The translations under genes were made by a program, and so were the position numbers. Source: Jeongeupia wiesaeckerbachi (GTDB taxonomy: Bacteria; Pseudomonadota; Gammaproteobacteria; Burkholderiales; Chitinibacteraceae). From it: DNA of 64,000 nucleotides. Under the pieces are notes generated by a model. The model was not told the DNA's origin and made no database searches. It worked only from the letters and a program-made list of their open reading frames with translations. The stretch covers positions 2,046,001 to 2,110,000 of the forward strand of contig NZ_CP136946.1 of assembly GCF_050916355.1 (NCBI RefSeq). Reading direction: 5' to 3'. This document shows, piece by piece, positions 62,451-64,000 of this stretch (its first letter is position 1; the number at the start of each line of letters is the position of its first letter).

Positions 62451-62467
62451 ATCGCTATTGATGCGAT
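62451..62467. promoter_or_regulatory. LysR-type box between SDR and LysR genes
   Basis: ATCGC-TATTGAT-GCGAT, an inverted repeat with a 7-bp spacer containing a T-N11-A core, midway in the 141-bp divergent spacer. Typical of autoregulating LysR proteins that activate the divergent gene. Confidence 0.65.
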
Positions 62468-62509
62468 AAAGTAGCTAATCTTTCGTACGGTGCTGAATGG
62501 TGTTCATCA

Positions 62510-63394
62510 ATGGAAAGTACTGAACTGGCCGAACTTGCCGCGTTTGCTGCGGTCGCGAAGCACCTGAGCTTCCGGCAGGCAGCCACCGAACGAGGCACCT
62601 CGTCCTCGGCGATGAGCCATTCGATACGCAGCCTCGAAACCCGAGTGGGGGTGCGCCTTTTTCATCGCACCACGCGCAGCGTTTCGCTGACCGAAGCCGG
62701 AGAAATGCTGTTTGCCCGACTGAGTCCGGCGCTGATGGACATGCGGGCCGCCGTGGACGACCTGAACTCATTCCGCGCTACGCCTTTCGGTACGGTCAGG
62801 ATCAATGTGCCCAACTCGATCGCGCCCTTCGTACTCGGCGACGCGATGGAGGCGCTGCTGAAGGGGAATCCCGGACTGAAACTGGAAGTGGTCGCCACCG
62901 ACTCGCTGATCGACATCGTCGAGGAAGGCTACGATGCGGGCATTCGTTTTGGTGAGCGTCTTTCGCAGGACATGATCGCGGTTCGGATCAAGTCGAGTTT
63001 CCGCTTTACCGTTGTCGGTTCGCCAAGCTATTTCGCGGGCAAGCAGATGCCGATCGCGCCGTATGAGCTGAAGCATCACACGTGTATCCGCTATGCCTTT
63101 CCGAGTGGCACGATATTCAATTGGGAGTTCTTCAAAAACGGCGAAATTGTTCGGGTCGAGGTAAACGGCCAATTGACGGTCGATAGTCAGGAGTTGATGG
63201 TGGACGCCGCGGCGCGAGGCTTGGGCCTGGCCTATGTCTGGGAGGATAGAGCGGCGCCTTACCTGCGAGACGGCCGGTTGACGGCCTGCCTCGAAGACTG
63301 GTGTGCCGTCGAAGAGGGCCTTTTTCTTTATTTTCCTAGCCGCAGGCACCAGTCTGCCGGGCTGAGGGCCTTGATCGAGGCGATGAAGGCATAG
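62510..63394 (+). CDS. LysR-family transcriptional regulator
   Basis: 294 residues: N-terminal winged helix (LAAFAAVAKHLSFRQAATER, LETRVGVRLFHRTTRSV) and a LysR substrate-binding domain. It groups by eye with the PA0477/DmlR-like class that controls divergent SDR or oxidoreductase genes. It probably regulates the neighbouring SDR in response to that enzyme's substrate. Confidence 0.93.
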   Translation: MESTELAELAAFAAVAKHLSFRQAATERGTSSSAMSHSIRSLETRVGVRLFHRTTRSVSLTEAGEMLFARLSPALMDMRAAVDDLNSFRATPFGTVRINVPNSIAPFVLGDAMEALLKGNPGLKLEVVATDSLIDIVEEGYDAGIRFGERLSQDMIAVRIKSSFRFTVVGSPSYFAGKQMPIAPYELKHHTCIRYAFPSGTIFNWEFFKNGEIVRVEVNGQLTVDSQELMVDAAARGLGLAYVWEDRAAPYLRDGRLTACLEDWCAVEEGLFLYFPSRRHQSAGLRALIEAMKA

Positions 63395-63475
63395 CTAGAA
63401 CACGGGGCCAGGCCAATGGGTAGACGGCCCCGCCGTGGTTCAGCGCATTTCGGTGCAGGAGTGTCATGGCGGCAT

Positions 63476-63504
63476 AAAAAAACCCCGGCCTGGACCGGGG
63501 TTTT
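63476..63504 (-). terminator. Terminator of rpsT
   Basis: Stem AAAACCCCGG/CCGGGGTTTT with a 6-base loop and a minus-strand T7 run. Confidence 0.9.
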
Positions 63505-63521
63505 GTCTTCCTGCAGACTGC

Positions 63522-63788
63522 TTAAGCAGCCATTGCCTTGACGGCAGCGGACAGACGGCTCTTATGACGAGCGGCCTTGTTCTTGTGGAAGATGTTCTTG
63601 TCGGCAATGCTGTCGATGATCGACACCGATGCCTGATAGGTCGCTTGTGCGGCAGCCTTATCACCTGCGTCGATCGCCTTCAGCACCTTTTTGATCGCGG
63701 TGCGGAACGCCGAACGCTGGCTGGCATTGTGTTGGCGGGCTTGTTCAGCCTGACGCGCACGCTTGCGAGCTTGGGCGCTGTTAGCCAT
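63522..63788 (-). CDS. rpsT: 30S ribosomal protein S20
   Basis: 88 residues, full-length S20: MANSAQARKRARQAEQARQH start, highly basic and helical, ending KSRLSAAVKAMAA. Binds the 16S rRNA 5' domain. Monocistronic with its own promoter and terminator, divergent from murJ, a conserved proteobacterial neighbourhood. Confidence 0.97.
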   Translation of the reverse strand: MANSAQARKRARQAEQARQHNASQRSAFRTAIKKVLKAIDAGDKAAAQATYQASVSIIDSIADKNIFHKNKAARHKSRLSAAVKAMAA

Positions 63789-63860
63789 ATTCTGTCAACT
63801 CCAAATAACGGATGTGGTTGGAAATCGGGCGTGGCCCGAAGCCAGCCTTGAAAACCCGCG

Positions 63861-63889
63861 ATTTTATCGCCTTGTGCCGCAGGATGCAA
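63861..63889 (-). promoter_or_regulatory. rpsT promoter
   Basis: On the minus strand TTGCAT (63889-63884) and TAAAAT (63866-63861) with a 17-bp spacer, about 70 bp before the start codon. Confidence 0.75.
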
Positions 63890-63967
63890 GTCCGGATACA
63901 AATGCACGCTGCCCGAGCCGGCTGGACGGCGTATTATCCGCAGCGTTTTCCAAAGTCGCTGGCTGCC

Positions 63968-64000
63968 ATGAATCTTCTCAAATCGCTCGCCGCCGTGAGT
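63968..64000 (+). CDS. murJ: N-terminus of MurJ (lipid II flippase), cut by window end
   Basis: Eleven residues, MNLLKSLAAVS, matching the typical MurJ/MviN N-terminus, and divergent from rpsT as in many proteobacteria. MurJ flips lipid II across the inner membrane for peptidoglycan synthesis. The rest lies outside the window. Confidence 0.75.
   Translation, partial: MNLLKSLAAVS

Overview
The window is a GC-rich chromosomal segment of a chitin-degrading betaproteobacterium. Neisseriales, near Jeongeupia, Chitinibacter or Chitiniphilus, is the best guess. The support is: the rpsU-yqeY-dnaG-rpoD-tRNA macromolecular synthesis locus, an earP-efp pair (arginine-rhamnosylated EF-P), rpsT next to murJ, an SOS mutasome cassette, and four secreted GH18 chitinases close to a type II secretion-like operon. 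The genus is inference. I see no rRNA, CRISPR array, prophage or intact insertion sequence.

Layout. 1-2.8 kb: end of an unknown gene, a DCC-type thiol protein, a TIGR01777 epimerase and a DUF4166 protein. 2.8-8.0 kb: SOS mutasome imuA-imuB-dnaE2 behind a LexA-like palindrome. 8.2-15.8 kb: an unusual cluster in which a MocR/GntR-PLP regulator diverges from a seven-gene, mostly overlapping operon. That operon encodes an AurF-type diiron N-oxygenase, a flavin/2Fe-2S reductase, YggS, a lone class I glutamine amidotransferase, a pyridoxal kinase, an 87-aa orphan and a class III aminotransferase. 15.8-17.8 kb: AraC regulator, protoglobin and a CxxC mini-protein. 17.8-18.4 kb: tRNA Gly-Gly-Cys-Leu operon with terminator-like hairpins between its genes. 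18.5-20.6 kb: NAD synthesis (nadA, NadM-Nudix). 20.6-26.7 kb: rbsR and rbsKDACB for ribose, with Cra-like operators.

26.7-35.7 kb: an 11-gene secretion/pilus hybrid operon (GspG, F, E; PilM-, PilN-, PilO- and PilP-like proteins; a secretin; three pseudopilins). 36-38 kb: first chitinase, just upstream of and co-oriented with that operon. 38.4-42.4 kb: sodB, a CobD/CbiB-family gene, a small secreted Lys-rich protein, an FAH-family enzyme and tsaD. 42.4-47.3 kb: rpsU, yqeY, dnaG, rpoD and tRNA-Ile2. 47.4-51.1 kb: MarR/EamA/nitroreductase, an OmpA-like lipoprotein and hypothetical genes. 51.2-55.4 kb: a tandem chitinase pair. 55.8-57.6 kb: earP-efp. 57.6-58.7 kb: M48 protease. 58.9-60.9 kb: fourth chitinase. 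61.6-64 kb: SDR/LysR pair, rpsT and the start of murJ.

How it fits together. The chitinases carry Sec signal peptides, CBM5/12 chitin-binding modules, Pro-Thr linkers and GH18 domains, so they need an outer-membrane exit, and the adjacent secretin operon is a plausible one. Three chitinase upstream regions and the region upstream of gspG share TGGT(A/C/T)T-type motifs resembling half-sites of HutC/GntR chitin regulators (DasR, NagR), which suggests co-regulation. The best candidate for an undescribed system is the N-oxygenase/PLP operon. It may make an N-oxidised amine, a compound class that attacks PLP, while also carrying PLP homeostasis genes and a PLP-sensing regulator. That function is inference from gene content and motifs.
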